Positions 56,569 through 64,000 of a stretch of DNA of 64,000 nt are shown one piece after another (the first letter of the stretch is position 1; every line of letters starts with the position of its first letter). A model generated the notes under the pieces. The model was given only the letters and a program-made list of their open reading frames with translations. It was not told the DNA's origin and made no database searches. Origin of the DNA: Porphyromonas asaccharolytica DSM 20707. Lineage in GTDB: Bacteria; Bacteroidota; Bacteroidia; Bacteroidales; Porphyromonadaceae. Position numbers and translations under genes: made by a program. The stretch spans positions 496,001 to 560,000 of the forward strand of contig NC_015501.1 of NCBI RefSeq assembly GCF_000212375.1. The letters are read 5' to 3'.

Positions 56569-56942
56569 TGGACGCTACAGACAAAGCAAAAGAGACAACG
56601 CTAGACGAGCTTCAGCAGCTAGTCGATGAGTGGATACACACCTACGGCGTGCGCTACTTCGATCCGCTGACCAATATGGCGATCCTAACGGAGGAGACGG
56701 GCGAGGTAGCACGTGTTATGGCACGACTCTATGGAGAGCAGAGTGCCAAGGCGTCCGATCATCTCGATCTTGCGGACGAGCTAGCAGACTTGCTCTGGGT
56801 GCTCACCTGCATTGCCAACCAGTGCGGAGTCAACCTACAGGAGTCACTTGAGAAGAACCTCCAGAAGAAGACGAAACGCGACGCAACCAGACACTTAAAC
56901 AATAGCAAGCTAACCGCTCGCCCCTTAGATACAACAGAATAA
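56568..56942 (+). CDS. MazG-like nucleotide pyrophosphohydrolase
   Basis: The 124-residue single-domain protein has the MazG-type metal-binding motifs LTEETGEVARVMARLYG and DLADELADLLWVLTCIANQ. Such proteins hydrolyse nucleoside triphosphates to monophosphates, often to clear abnormal nucleotides. The full-length MazG has two domains; this is the short form. It is coupled to dtd by a one-base overlap. Confidence 0.9.
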   Translation: MDATDKAKETTLDELQQLVDEWIHTYGVRYFDPLTNMAILTEETGEVARVMARLYGEQSAKASDHLDLADELADLLWVLTCIANQCGVNLQESLEKNLQKKTKRDATRHLNNSKLTARPLDTTE

Positions 56943-56966
56943 CAAACCTTCAAACAATAGAAACCA

Positions 56967-57833
56967 ATGCATCAGATAGACAAATACCATAAAGCGATCT
57001 CACTCTACGAACCTATCGAAGGAGATGTTAGCGCCAAGGTCCAAGCGATCATCGACAAACACTATAAAGAGTGCTACACACCAGAGGTCCTCAAGCTACT
57101 CTACAGCTGTATAGACCTAACCACGCTGATGGGAGGTGATACCGACGAGAGCGTCACCAAGATGGTCGCTGGCGTCAATGACTTCGAGACCAATCACCCC
57201 GACATACCCAACGTAGCCGCCATCTGCGTTTATCCCGCTCTGGTGCCTACGGTCAAGGCTACGCTCACCTGTCCCGATGTACGCATTGCTTCGGTAGCTG
57301 CAGGCTTTCCCGCTAGTCAGACCTTCCCAGAGATCAAGGTCGCTGAGGTCTCTATGGCTGTCGCCGAGGGAGCCAACGAAGTAGACGTTGTCCTCAACCT
57401 AAATCGCTTTCTATCAGAGGACTACGATGGCGTCTGCACCGAGATCGAGGAACTCAAGGACGCAGCTCGTGGAGCGCACCTCAAGGTGATCATCGAGTCC
57501 GGTCTGCTCGCTGACCCACGTCAGATACAGATCGCATCGATTCTGTCGCTCTACTCAGGCGCTGACTTCATCAAGACCTCCACAGGCAAGGAGTATCCAG
57601 GCGCTTCACTGGAGGCCGCTTACGTTATGTGTCAGACGCTACGCAAGTATTACGAGCTACACGGTGAGCGTCGAGGCTTCAAGGCGAGCGGTGGTGTCCG
57701 CACGCCAGAGGACGTGGTCAAGTACTACTGCATCGTCAAGGAGATCCTTGGCGAGGAGTGGCTCACCCCTGAGCTCTTCCGTCTAGGTGCTAGCAGTCTT
57801 GGCAAGAATCTCCTCAAGGCGATCGAGGGATAA
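56967..57833 (+). CDS. deoC: Deoxyribose-phosphate aldolase
   Basis: The 288-residue class I aldolase splits 2-deoxyribose 5-phosphate into glyceraldehyde 3-phosphate and acetaldehyde. The motifs EVDVVLNLNRF, KVIIESGLL, and the Schiff-base lysine in GADFIKTSTG are intact, as is KASGGVRTPED. It is the last gene of the mnmG-uvrC-dtd run and is followed by a strong terminator. Confidence 0.95.
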   Translation: MHQIDKYHKAISLYEPIEGDVSAKVQAIIDKHYKECYTPEVLKLLYSCIDLTTLMGGDTDESVTKMVAGVNDFETNHPDIPNVAAICVYPALVPTVKATLTCPDVRIASVAAGFPASQTFPEIKVAEVSMAVAEGANEVDVVLNLNRFLSEDYDGVCTEIEELKDAARGAHLKVIIESGLLADPRQIQIASILSLYSGADFIKTSTGKEYPGASLEAAYVMCQTLRKYYELHGERRGFKASGGVRTPEDVVKYYCIVKEILGEEWLTPELFRLGASSLGKNLLKAIEG

Positions 57834-57843
57834 GAGACAAATT

Positions 57844-57895
57844 AAAAAGCTATGCCCCGCCACACCGATGAAAGTGGAGAGGGGCATAGCTTTTT
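57844..57895 (+). terminator. Rho-independent terminator after deoC
   Basis: AAAAAGCTATGCCCC (57844-57858) pairs exactly with GGGGCATAGCTTTTT (57881-57895), with an inner CCAC/GTGG stem. Confidence 0.9.
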
Positions 57896-57979
57896 GCCAA
57901 ATCTGCTCACTGCAAAGCTAAAGAGAGCGCCAAAAGAGCCAAACAGCCCGAAACTAGCCAAAACGAGAAACTACAGAAG

Positions 57980-59134
57980 ATGCCTCCAATATCGACCGAA
58001 CAGCTTAACTATCAAGGCGTTTACCCCTCACAAGAGGCCATTAAAGCGCAAATTCCTGACGATTTTTTGACCGACTCGGGACTTTGTACGGGATTTGAGC
58101 AAGCATTGCGCCGTTTGTTGGGGGTAGAGCGTACGATCCATCTGACCTCTTCGCCACAAGTAGCACTTACCGCCGCACTACGCATGTTGCAGCTACGAGA
58201 GGGCGAGTCTGTCTTCGTACCAGCTTACTGGCGTAAGGAGTATATCCATAGTCTGCTCGCGATGCGGTTGCGTCCGATCTTTGTTGAGGTCACCTCCTTC
58301 AATATGGCTATGGACCCGCTCCTTCTCGGCAAGCACCTCGAGCGCATGACCGATGCCGGCACTCCCCTACCCCGCGCTATCATTGTGGCGCACGCTCACG
58401 GTATCCCCGCCAATATGGAGCTGCTCTGCTCCGTGGCGCAACGGTATAATATGACCATCATCGAGGACTGCTCGCAGGCACTCGGGAGTTATATCGATGA
58501 GCGAGCATGTGGCACATGGGGGCAGCTCTCCTTCTTTTCCTTCTCCACAGGCGAGATCATACAGGCTGGCACAGCCGGTGCGCTTAGTTGGGCCGAAAAT
58601 CGTAGTCTCTCGATCGATGCACCTTATCACAGCTGGAGTGCTCAGGAGAAGCTTGCCATCGAAGCTTGGCTGCGTCCCTATCCGCTAGCCCCTCTGCAGG
58701 CAGCTATCTTACTTCCTCAGCTAGCGCAACTCAAAGAGGCTGTCGATAAAAAGCGTCTCATGGCTAAGCTCTACCGCAAATACCTCACGCAAGCCTTCGG
58801 TCTCCGCTATCTAAGCTGGCCGGAAGACACACCGCATAGCTATCGACCTAATTATAGTAGTCAGCCGATACATATCGAGCCCACGATGCTGCACTTCTCT
58901 CGTCATGAGCTCGGACGGACACTGCAGGAGGAGCAATTTGTCCCGCTCCTACCGCCCCTAGAGAGTCTCAGCGAGCTCCCTGCACTTCACGCCTACAGCA
59001 GTGTGGTTAGTGGCGTAGCACAAAGTATGGCGCCCGATCTGCTCTACCTGCCCAACGATAGCACGCTGACAGGTGCCCGCACCTTAGAAGTTGTCGAGGT
59101 CATTCGTCAGCTCGTTTACAAGTACAATAGCTAA
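57980..59134 (+). CDS. DegT/DnrJ/EryC1-like protein lacking the PLP lysine
   Basis: The 384-residue product has the DegT/StrS aminotransferase fold: SSPQVALTAALRMLQL near the start, VPAYWRKEYIHSLLAM, and the cofactor Asp163 in IIEDCSQALGS. In family members the catalytic lysine lies in FSFHPTKN. Here the same position reads FSFSTGEIIQAG, putting Glu192 in place of Lys. A true PLP-dependent aminotransferase reaction is therefore unlikely. The role may be sugar binding, dehydration-type chemistry or regulation. It lies just before prfC, by 10 bp, and after the deoC terminator. Confidence 0.82.
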   Translation: MPPISTEQLNYQGVYPSQEAIKAQIPDDFLTDSGLCTGFEQALRRLLGVERTIHLTSSPQVALTAALRMLQLREGESVFVPAYWRKEYIHSLLAMRLRPIFVEVTSFNMAMDPLLLGKHLERMTDAGTPLPRAIIVAHAHGIPANMELLCSVAQRYNMTIIEDCSQALGSYIDERACGTWGQLSFFSFSTGEIIQAGTAGALSWAENRSLSIDAPYHSWSAQEKLAIEAWLRPYPLAPLQAAILLPQLAQLKEAVDKKRLMAKLYRKYLTQAFGLRYLSWPEDTPHSYRPNYSSQPIHIEPTMLHFSRHELGRTLQEEQFVPLLPPLESLSELPALHAYSSVVSGVAQSMAPDLLYLPNDSTLTGARTLEVVEVIRQLVYKYNS

Positions 59135-59144
59135 TCATCTTACG

Positions 59145-60731
59145 ATGTCCACCCCTTTAGAAAAAGAAATAAGTAGTCGTCGCACCTTTGCCGTCATAGC
59201 GCACCCTGATGCGGGTAAAACGACCCTCACCGAGAAGCTCCTCCTCTACGGAGGCGCCATCCACGTAGCTGGAGCCGTCAAGAGCAACAAGATCAAGAAG
59301 AGCGCCACCAGTGACTTCATGGAGATAGAGCGTCAGCGTGGTATCTCCGTGGCAACCAGTGTCATGGGCTTCAACTATAAGGACTATAAAGTCAACATCC
59401 TCGATACCCCAGGTCACCAAGACTTCGCCGAAGACACCTACCGCACGCTCACCGCTGTGGATAGCGTCATCATCGTCATAGACCACGCCAAGGGTGTCGA
59501 GCAGCAGACGCGTCGTCTCATGGAGGTATGCCGTATGCGCCACACGCCCGTCATCGTCTTCATCAACAAGCTAGACCGCGAGGGACTAGACCCCTTCGAC
59601 CTGCTCGATGAGGTAGAGCGAGAGCTAGGCGTTGTGACCACACCGATGGTTTGGCCCATAGGCATGGGAGATCGCTTCAAGGGCGTGTACAACATCTTCG
59701 ACCACGAGCTCAACCTCTTCACGCCCAATAAGCAGCATGTCGTCGAGGACCTCCACCACATCGAGAGCCTAGACTCACCCGACCTCGTCAAGCATATCGG
59801 AGCCGCCGCTGCCGAGCGACTCGCCGAGGAGGTCGAGATGGTCGAGGGAGTCTACCCCACATTCGACCACGACGCTTATCTAGCAGGCGAGCAGGCACCC
59901 GTCTTCTTCGGCTCAGCGCTCAATACCTTTGGTGTGCGTGAGCTACTAGACACCTTCGTGCGTATCGCACCATCGCCCCAGCCCGTAAAGGCCGAAGAGA
60001 GAGAGGTAAGTCCTTACGAAGAGAGCTTCACCGGCTTCGTCTTCAAGATCCACGCCAATATGGATCCCAACCACCGTAGCTGTATCGCCTTTGTCAAGGT
60101 CTGCTCAGGGCGCTTCGAGCGCAATGCTTACTACCACCACACACGGCTCGACAAGCAGGTGCGCTTCTCCTCGCCTACCGCCTTCATGGCCAATAAGAAA
60201 GAGGTCATCGATGACGCCTACGCCGGCGACATCGTAGGACTCCCCGACACCGGCCTATTTCGTATCGGAGACACCCTCACGTCAGGCGAAATGCTCCACT
60301 TCAAGGGGCTGCCCAGCTTTAGTCCTGAGTTCTTTAAGTATATCGAGAATGCGGATCCAATGAAGCAGAAGCAGCTCATCAAGGGTACCGACCAACTCAT
60401 GGGCGAAGGTGTGGCACAGCTCTTTGTCAATCAGTTCAACGGCAGACGCATCATCGGTACTGTCGGTCAACTTCAGTTCGAAGTGATCCAGTATCGACTA
60501 CTCCACGAGTATGGCGCCGAGTGTCGCTGGGAGCCTCTGCACCTTTATAAAGCGTGCTGGATCGAGAGCGACGATGCCGAGGAGCTAGCCAACTTCAAGC
60601 GTCGCAAAGCTCAGTATATGGCTCTAGACAACGCAGGCCGAGACGTCTACCTAGCAGAGAGCAGCTACATCCTGCAGATGGCGCAGCAAGACTTCCCGCA
60701 CATCCGCTTCCACTTCACCAGTGAGTTCTGA
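59145..60731 (+). CDS. prfC: Peptide chain release factor 3
   Basis: The 528-residue translational GTPase recycles class-I release factors from the ribosome. G1 AHPDAGKTTLTEK, G2 (the ERQRGISVATSVMGF region), G3 DTPGHQDFAEDTYR and G4 NKLDRE are intact. Start MSTPLEKEISSRRTFAVIAH at 59145 follows the DegT-like stop by 10 bp. The longer frame would overlap that gene and is not used. Confidence 0.95.
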   Translation: MSTPLEKEISSRRTFAVIAHPDAGKTTLTEKLLLYGGAIHVAGAVKSNKIKKSATSDFMEIERQRGISVATSVMGFNYKDYKVNILDTPGHQDFAEDTYRTLTAVDSVIIVIDHAKGVEQQTRRLMEVCRMRHTPVIVFINKLDREGLDPFDLLDEVERELGVVTTPMVWPIGMGDRFKGVYNIFDHELNLFTPNKQHVVEDLHHIESLDSPDLVKHIGAAAAERLAEEVEMVEGVYPTFDHDAYLAGEQAPVFFGSALNTFGVRELLDTFVRIAPSPQPVKAEEREVSPYEESFTGFVFKIHANMDPNHRSCIAFVKVCSGRFERNAYYHHTRLDKQVRFSSPTAFMANKKEVIDDAYAGDIVGLPDTGLFRIGDTLTSGEMLHFKGLPSFSPEFFKYIENADPMKQKQLIKGTDQLMGEGVAQLFVNQFNGRRIIGTVGQLQFEVIQYRLLHEYGAECRWEPLHLYKACWIESDDAEELANFKRRKAQYMALDNAGRDVYLAESSYILQMAQQDFPHIRFHFTSEF

Positions 60732-60808
60732 GGCATCTCCGCTCGCAACCCACTACCCAATCATTGTCGAAAAAAGGTCTCGTTCATAGACCAGGCAAAG
60801 ATACTATC

Positions 60809-60842
60809 GCAGGCTACAGACTAACATTGGTCTGTAGCCTGC
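60809..60842 (+). terminator. Terminator hairpin after prfC
   Basis: GCAGGCTACAGAC (60809-60821) pairs exactly with GTCTGTAGCCTGC (60830-60842). A weak T-tract follows. Confidence 0.7.
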
Positions 60843-60932
60843 AAACATTTCAGCGGATCCTAGACTCCGCAAATCTCACGAGCGACCCTTTGTAAGAACG
60901 GACAGACCGCAGCAGTTACCCACCTTTAGGTA

Positions 60933-60963
60933 TTGGGAACGAGGAGAATAGCTAGTACCTTTG
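60933..60963 (+). promoter_or_regulatory. Bacteroidota promoter for TonB receptor
   Basis: TTG (60933-60935), 20 bases, TACCTTTG (60956-60963). The implied transcript start near 60970 places the real start codon at 60994 rather than at the upstream TTG. Confidence 0.75.
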
Positions 60964-60993
60964 TGTGTACATAAAGTTTTTTTTGCGACACGC

Positions 60994-63372
60994 ATGAGTA
61001 CCTATTCGCATCATCGCGTTTGGCTAGGTCGCACTATATATATCCTAGTCGCACTATCATCAATCTTCTGCACGCTCGTCGCTCAGAGCAATCCTGGGCG
61101 ACGCACCTACAGCGGTGTGGTGCTAGACGCTATGTCGCAGGAGCCACTCATCGGTGCCTCACTGTGGGTTGAGGAGCTACATCAAGGCGTAGCTACAGAT
61201 GCTGATGGTGCCTTCACCTTGTCTCTACCAACCAATGGGGAGTATCATATCAAGGTAAGCTATGTAGGTTACAAAGACTACACCTTCCGCTATAGTAGCA
61301 AGCGGGCGAGCCAAGCTCCTCAGCGTATCCTCCTCTTAAACGCTACAGCAGAGCTAAACACAGTCTTCGTTCACGGTAAGGGGCAGGCACAGCGACTGCG
61401 TGAGATCCCCTCGTCCATCACCGTCATCGACACACGAGAGCTGCACGGCACGGTCTCCTCACTCAATGAGGTCCTCAACCGCTCTATGGGTGTCAAGGTG
61501 ACCAGCACTGGTGGCATCGGGAGTACTTCCCGTATGATCATACAGGGGCTAGACGGCAAGCGCATTGCGCTCTTTGTCAATGGCATCCCGATGGGTAGCT
61601 CGGATCAAACTTGTCTCGATGCCTTTGCTGTAGACCAAATAGATCATGTGGAGGTGTACAAAGGGATCATCCCCTCGTGGCTCGGTGGCGAGGGACTAGG
61701 TGGAGCAGTCAATATCATACTGCGTCACGAAGAGCAGCAAGACCATCTGACCGCATCCTATGAGGTGGGCTCCTTCCATACGCACAAGGGGAGCTTGCGC
61801 GCCAATAAGTACTTGCCCGCTCTCGGACTGAACCTCTCCCTAGCTCTCCAAGGGCTTTACACAGACAATGACTATACCTTTGACTCCCCCTTTGAGCATG
61901 GACTGGTGGTACGGCGAGATCATGACACCTATGCGAGCTATGGAGGCTCTCTGTCTCTGTCCCTGCACAAGCCGTGGATAGACCATCTGTCGCTCTCACT
62001 CAGTGCTGATCGCATCTATCAGGAGATACAAGGAGGTGTCCTCAATCTGCAAAACAACATCCAGCATGCCCACACCCACACGACGAGCCTACAGGGTGCT
62101 CTATCAGTCGCAAAGAGCATACTAGACGGCAAGCTCTATCTAAGCTCGACAAGTATCGTCGCGTACCAGTTGCTGAACCACGTGGACACCTCGCACTATT
62201 GCTACGACTTCGCTGGGCGCACCTTCCCCAGTGGCTCCGGTCAAGGCGAGATAGGTAGCATGCCCAATGACTCACATGACCAGCTCATCAACATACAGGA
62301 GCAGCTAAACCTGCGCTACCAGCTGTCGCCTGCTCATCGTCTCCTAGGCAATATCTCCTACCGCTTCGCCCGACGTGATCCCCACGATGAGCTAGCCAGC
62401 AAGTATACCAAGCTCGCTGTGAGTGGCTACCCTGGGTATATACACTCTCTCATATCAGGTTTGACACACGAGTGGAAGCTGTGGGACGAGCGCATTACCA
62501 ATGAACTGGGTGTGAAGCATGTATACTTTCACTCCTCAGTATCTCCCCTAGGCTTCACCATCTACGAGCAGGATCACGCTCCACTCACCAGCTCACGCTC
62601 CGTATGGGGCGGTAGCGAAGCTATCTCCATCAAGGCTCTCCCCAATCTCACGCTCAAAGGCTCTACGCAATACACCATGCGCACCCCTCGTGCCGAGGAG
62701 ATCATCGGTGACGGCGTACTCATCTACCCCTCGCCTAAGCTAGCCCCTGAGCGGAGCCTTAACTTCAACCTAGGCATCAACTGGCTCTGCAACCCTGACG
62801 ACTACCCCAACTGTCGCATCGACCTCAACGGATACTATATGAATGTGAGGGATATGATCAAGCTAGTCATGGAGAGCCTTATCATGAAGTACACAAACTT
62901 CGGTCAGGTGCGCATAGCAGGCGTAGAGGCAGAGCTATGTGCCAACCTCTTCCCTTGGCTGACCATTCGCTCCAACATCACCTATCAAGATGCACGTGAC
63001 AAGATGAGGACAGCGATCGGGGGCGGTCAGAACTTCCACTACAACTATCGTGTACCCAACATGCCTTACCTCTTTGGCAATGCGGAGATCCGTCTACAGG
63101 GCGACCAGCTACTCCTCTCCGATGATCATGCCGAGGGCTTTATAGCGTGCGAGTACACAGCACCTTTTAGCTATGGGTGGGAGGCGAGCAAGGTGAGCCG
63201 ACTACAGGTACCTCGCCGATGGAACTTCAACGTGGGAGTTCAGTACACGCTCTTTCAGCATTACCACCTAGCTCTAGAGGTCAACAATCTCTTTGACACC
63301 AAGCAGTGGGCGGAGTATCAGTACCCACTCCCGACACGCTCGCTACGTGCCAAGCTCAAGGTCACATTCTAA
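60994..63372 (+). CDS. TonB-dependent receptor with carboxypeptidase-like domain
   Basis: The 792-residue product has a signal peptide (WLGRTIYILVALSSIFCTLV), a carboxypeptidase-regulatory-like domain (about 36-115: YSGVVLDAMSQEPLIGASLW), a plug (about 125-245: REIPSSITVIDTRELHGTVS, then SRMIIQGLDGKRIALFVNG) and a 22-strand-type barrel ending SLRAKLKVTF with terminal Phe. The next gene is a DUF4374 lipoprotein, the layout of xenosiderophore or haem-type uptake systems of Bacteroidota. Iron or siderophore import is the best guess. Confidence 0.9.
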   Translation: MSTYSHHRVWLGRTIYILVALSSIFCTLVAQSNPGRRTYSGVVLDAMSQEPLIGASLWVEELHQGVATDADGAFTLSLPTNGEYHIKVSYVGYKDYTFRYSSKRASQAPQRILLLNATAELNTVFVHGKGQAQRLREIPSSITVIDTRELHGTVSSLNEVLNRSMGVKVTSTGGIGSTSRMIIQGLDGKRIALFVNGIPMGSSDQTCLDAFAVDQIDHVEVYKGIIPSWLGGEGLGGAVNIILRHEEQQDHLTASYEVGSFHTHKGSLRANKYLPALGLNLSLALQGLYTDNDYTFDSPFEHGLVVRRDHDTYASYGGSLSLSLHKPWIDHLSLSLSADRIYQEIQGGVLNLQNNIQHAHTHTTSLQGALSVAKSILDGKLYLSSTSIVAYQLLNHVDTSHYCYDFAGRTFPSGSGQGEIGSMPNDSHDQLINIQEQLNLRYQLSPAHRLLGNISYRFARRDPHDELASKYTKLAVSGYPGYIHSLISGLTHEWKLWDERITNELGVKHVYFHSSVSPLGFTIYEQDHAPLTSSRSVWGGSEAISIKALPNLTLKGSTQYTMRTPRAEEIIGDGVLIYPSPKLAPERSLNFNLGINWLCNPDDYPNCRIDLNGYYMNVRDMIKLVMESLIMKYTNFGQVRIAGVEAELCANLFPWLTIRSNITYQDARDKMRTAIGGGQNFHYNYRVPNMPYLFGNAEIRLQGDQLLLSDDHAEGFIACEYTAPFSYGWEASKVSRLQVPRRWNFNVGVQYTLFQHYHLALEVNNLFDTKQWAEYQYPLPTRSLRAKLKVTF

Positions 63373-63411
63373 CTACTCAAGATGATTATAACCCTAATAA
63401 ATAATAGAACG

Positions 63412-64000
63412 ATGAAGCATCTTAGCTTACTAATCATGACCGCCCTCTTAGGGCTAGTCACACTCAGCTCATGTCAAAAGGAGGAAAACACTCCGCAGCA
63501 GACGCAGGGAGTCAAGTTTATCTACGCCTCACAGGTGGAGAATGCCTTCCAGCTCACGCCCCTAGCCGACCTCGCAGAGGGCGTGCAGACCTCATTTGAC
63601 AATTCACAGACCCTCCCCGTGGGGCACCTCTTCTTAGAGAAGTACGGCGACTACATCTACGCCATGTCGGGCAGTATGTATGGCTATGGTGGCGAGCAGA
63701 CGCTACGCAAGTATCAGATGAAGGATGGTAAGTTACAGGAGGTTGCGACACTCTCCTTCAAAGGCTCTCCCAACGTCCTTGAGGTCATCTTTGCCAGCGA
63801 TACGAAGGCTTACGGCGTGACCTGCGCTAGCCGTGGTCAGCTCGTCATCTTTAACCCCTCCACCATGCAGGAGATGGGCGAGATAGACCTCTCTCCCTAT
63901 GCTGCTACAGATCCCAAGGCTGAGGCTCCTGACAAAGATCCCGATGCTGGGACTGGTATCGTGCGAGATGGCAAGCTCTTCCTCTGTCTCAATCAGACAA
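63412..64000 (+). CDS. DUF4374-type lipoprotein (3' end beyond window)
   Basis: The frame opens with MKHLSLLIMTALLGLVTLSS followed by a lipoprotein Cys (CQKEENTP). It continues without stop to the window edge (196 codons). Segments LFLEKYGDYIYAMSGS, ATLSFKGSPNVLEVIF and the repeated blade-like pattern suggest a DUF4374 beta-propeller. In other Bacteroidota, surface lipoproteins paired with a TonB receptor bind siderophores. The gene starts 40 bp after the receptor. A PepSY-type membrane protein would be expected next. Confidence 0.75.
   Translation, partial: MKHLSLLIMTALLGLVTLSSCQKEENTPQQTQGVKFIYASQVENAFQLTPLADLAEGVQTSFDNSQTLPVGHLFLEKYGDYIYAMSGSMYGYGGEQTLRKYQMKDGKLQEVATLSFKGSPNVLEVIFASDTKAYGVTCASRGQLVIFNPSTMQEMGEIDLSPYAATDPKAEAPDKDPDAGTGIVRDGKLFLCLNQT

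Noticed and set aside
57852-58070. 72-codon frame after deoC
   Set aside because: It begins inside the deoC terminator hairpin and overlaps the DegT-like gene in another frame.

Overview
The window looks like a Porphyromonas-type Bacteroidales chromosome. Supporting signs are at least six full Bacteroidota-style promoters (TTG, about 20 bases, TAnnTTTG), a large set of BspA/LRR surface proteins with type IX secretion (T9SS) C-terminal signals, the T9SS response regulator PorX, TonB-dependent receptors, and the complete succinate-to-crotonyl-CoA (4-hydroxybutyrate) branch used by asaccharolytic, butyrate-forming Porphyromonas. Species was not determined.

Layout. 1-1162: 5' part of a DUF2027/Smr protein (-). 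1261-8720: three co-directional LRR surface-protein genes bracketed by an inverted pair of CCACGTGG-type repeat arrays. 8869-11833: ilvE, then an antisense group IIC intron with its maturase, inserted at a terminator hairpin. 11957-12319: a 135-bp tandem repeat and a large inverted repeat. 12460-16209: another LRR protein, then a hemerythrin/RIC-like protein paired with a LuxR-type regulator whose receiver domain is degenerate. 16234-24496 (-): phosphoesterase and DEAD-box helicase, GAPDH, and a four-gene run (lytic transglycosylase, ABC-F ATPase, LolC/E-like permease, urea transporter). 24658-26805 (-): LRR/Ig protein. 27275-31441 (+): gmd, fcl, porX, tsaE. 31561-36904 (-): BspA protein preceded by 42-bp palindromic tandem repeats, a PepSY-like remnant and an outer-membrane beta-barrel receptor. 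37185-40960 (+): two tandem GYF/dispanin proteins and a TonB-dependent receptor. 41197-46913 (-): the 4-hydroxybutyrate operon, with a cobalamin riboswitch in its upstream region. 47889-50549: LRR/T9SS protein. 50599-50773: a MITE-like element. 50915-52213 (-): alpha-L-fucosidase. 52369-57833 (+): mnmG, a parS-like site, uvrC, dtd, a MazG-like gene and deoC. 57980-60731: a DegT-like protein lacking the PLP lysine, then prfC. 60994-64000: a TonB receptor and a DUF4374 lipoprotein, cut by the window edge.

How it fits together. Seven LRR proteins carrying probable T9SS signals are encoded beside porX and the GDP-fucose genes, which suggests a surface-protein export and decoration programme. Most LRR loci are bordered by repeat arrays that could support recombination or promoter variation. 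The cobalamin riboswitch in front of the B12-independent 4-hydroxybutyrate genes suggests that B12 supply decides whether succinyl-CoA flows to propionate or to butyrate. Other observations worth follow-up are the parS-like site between mnmG and uvrC and the MITE with a 5-bp target duplication.
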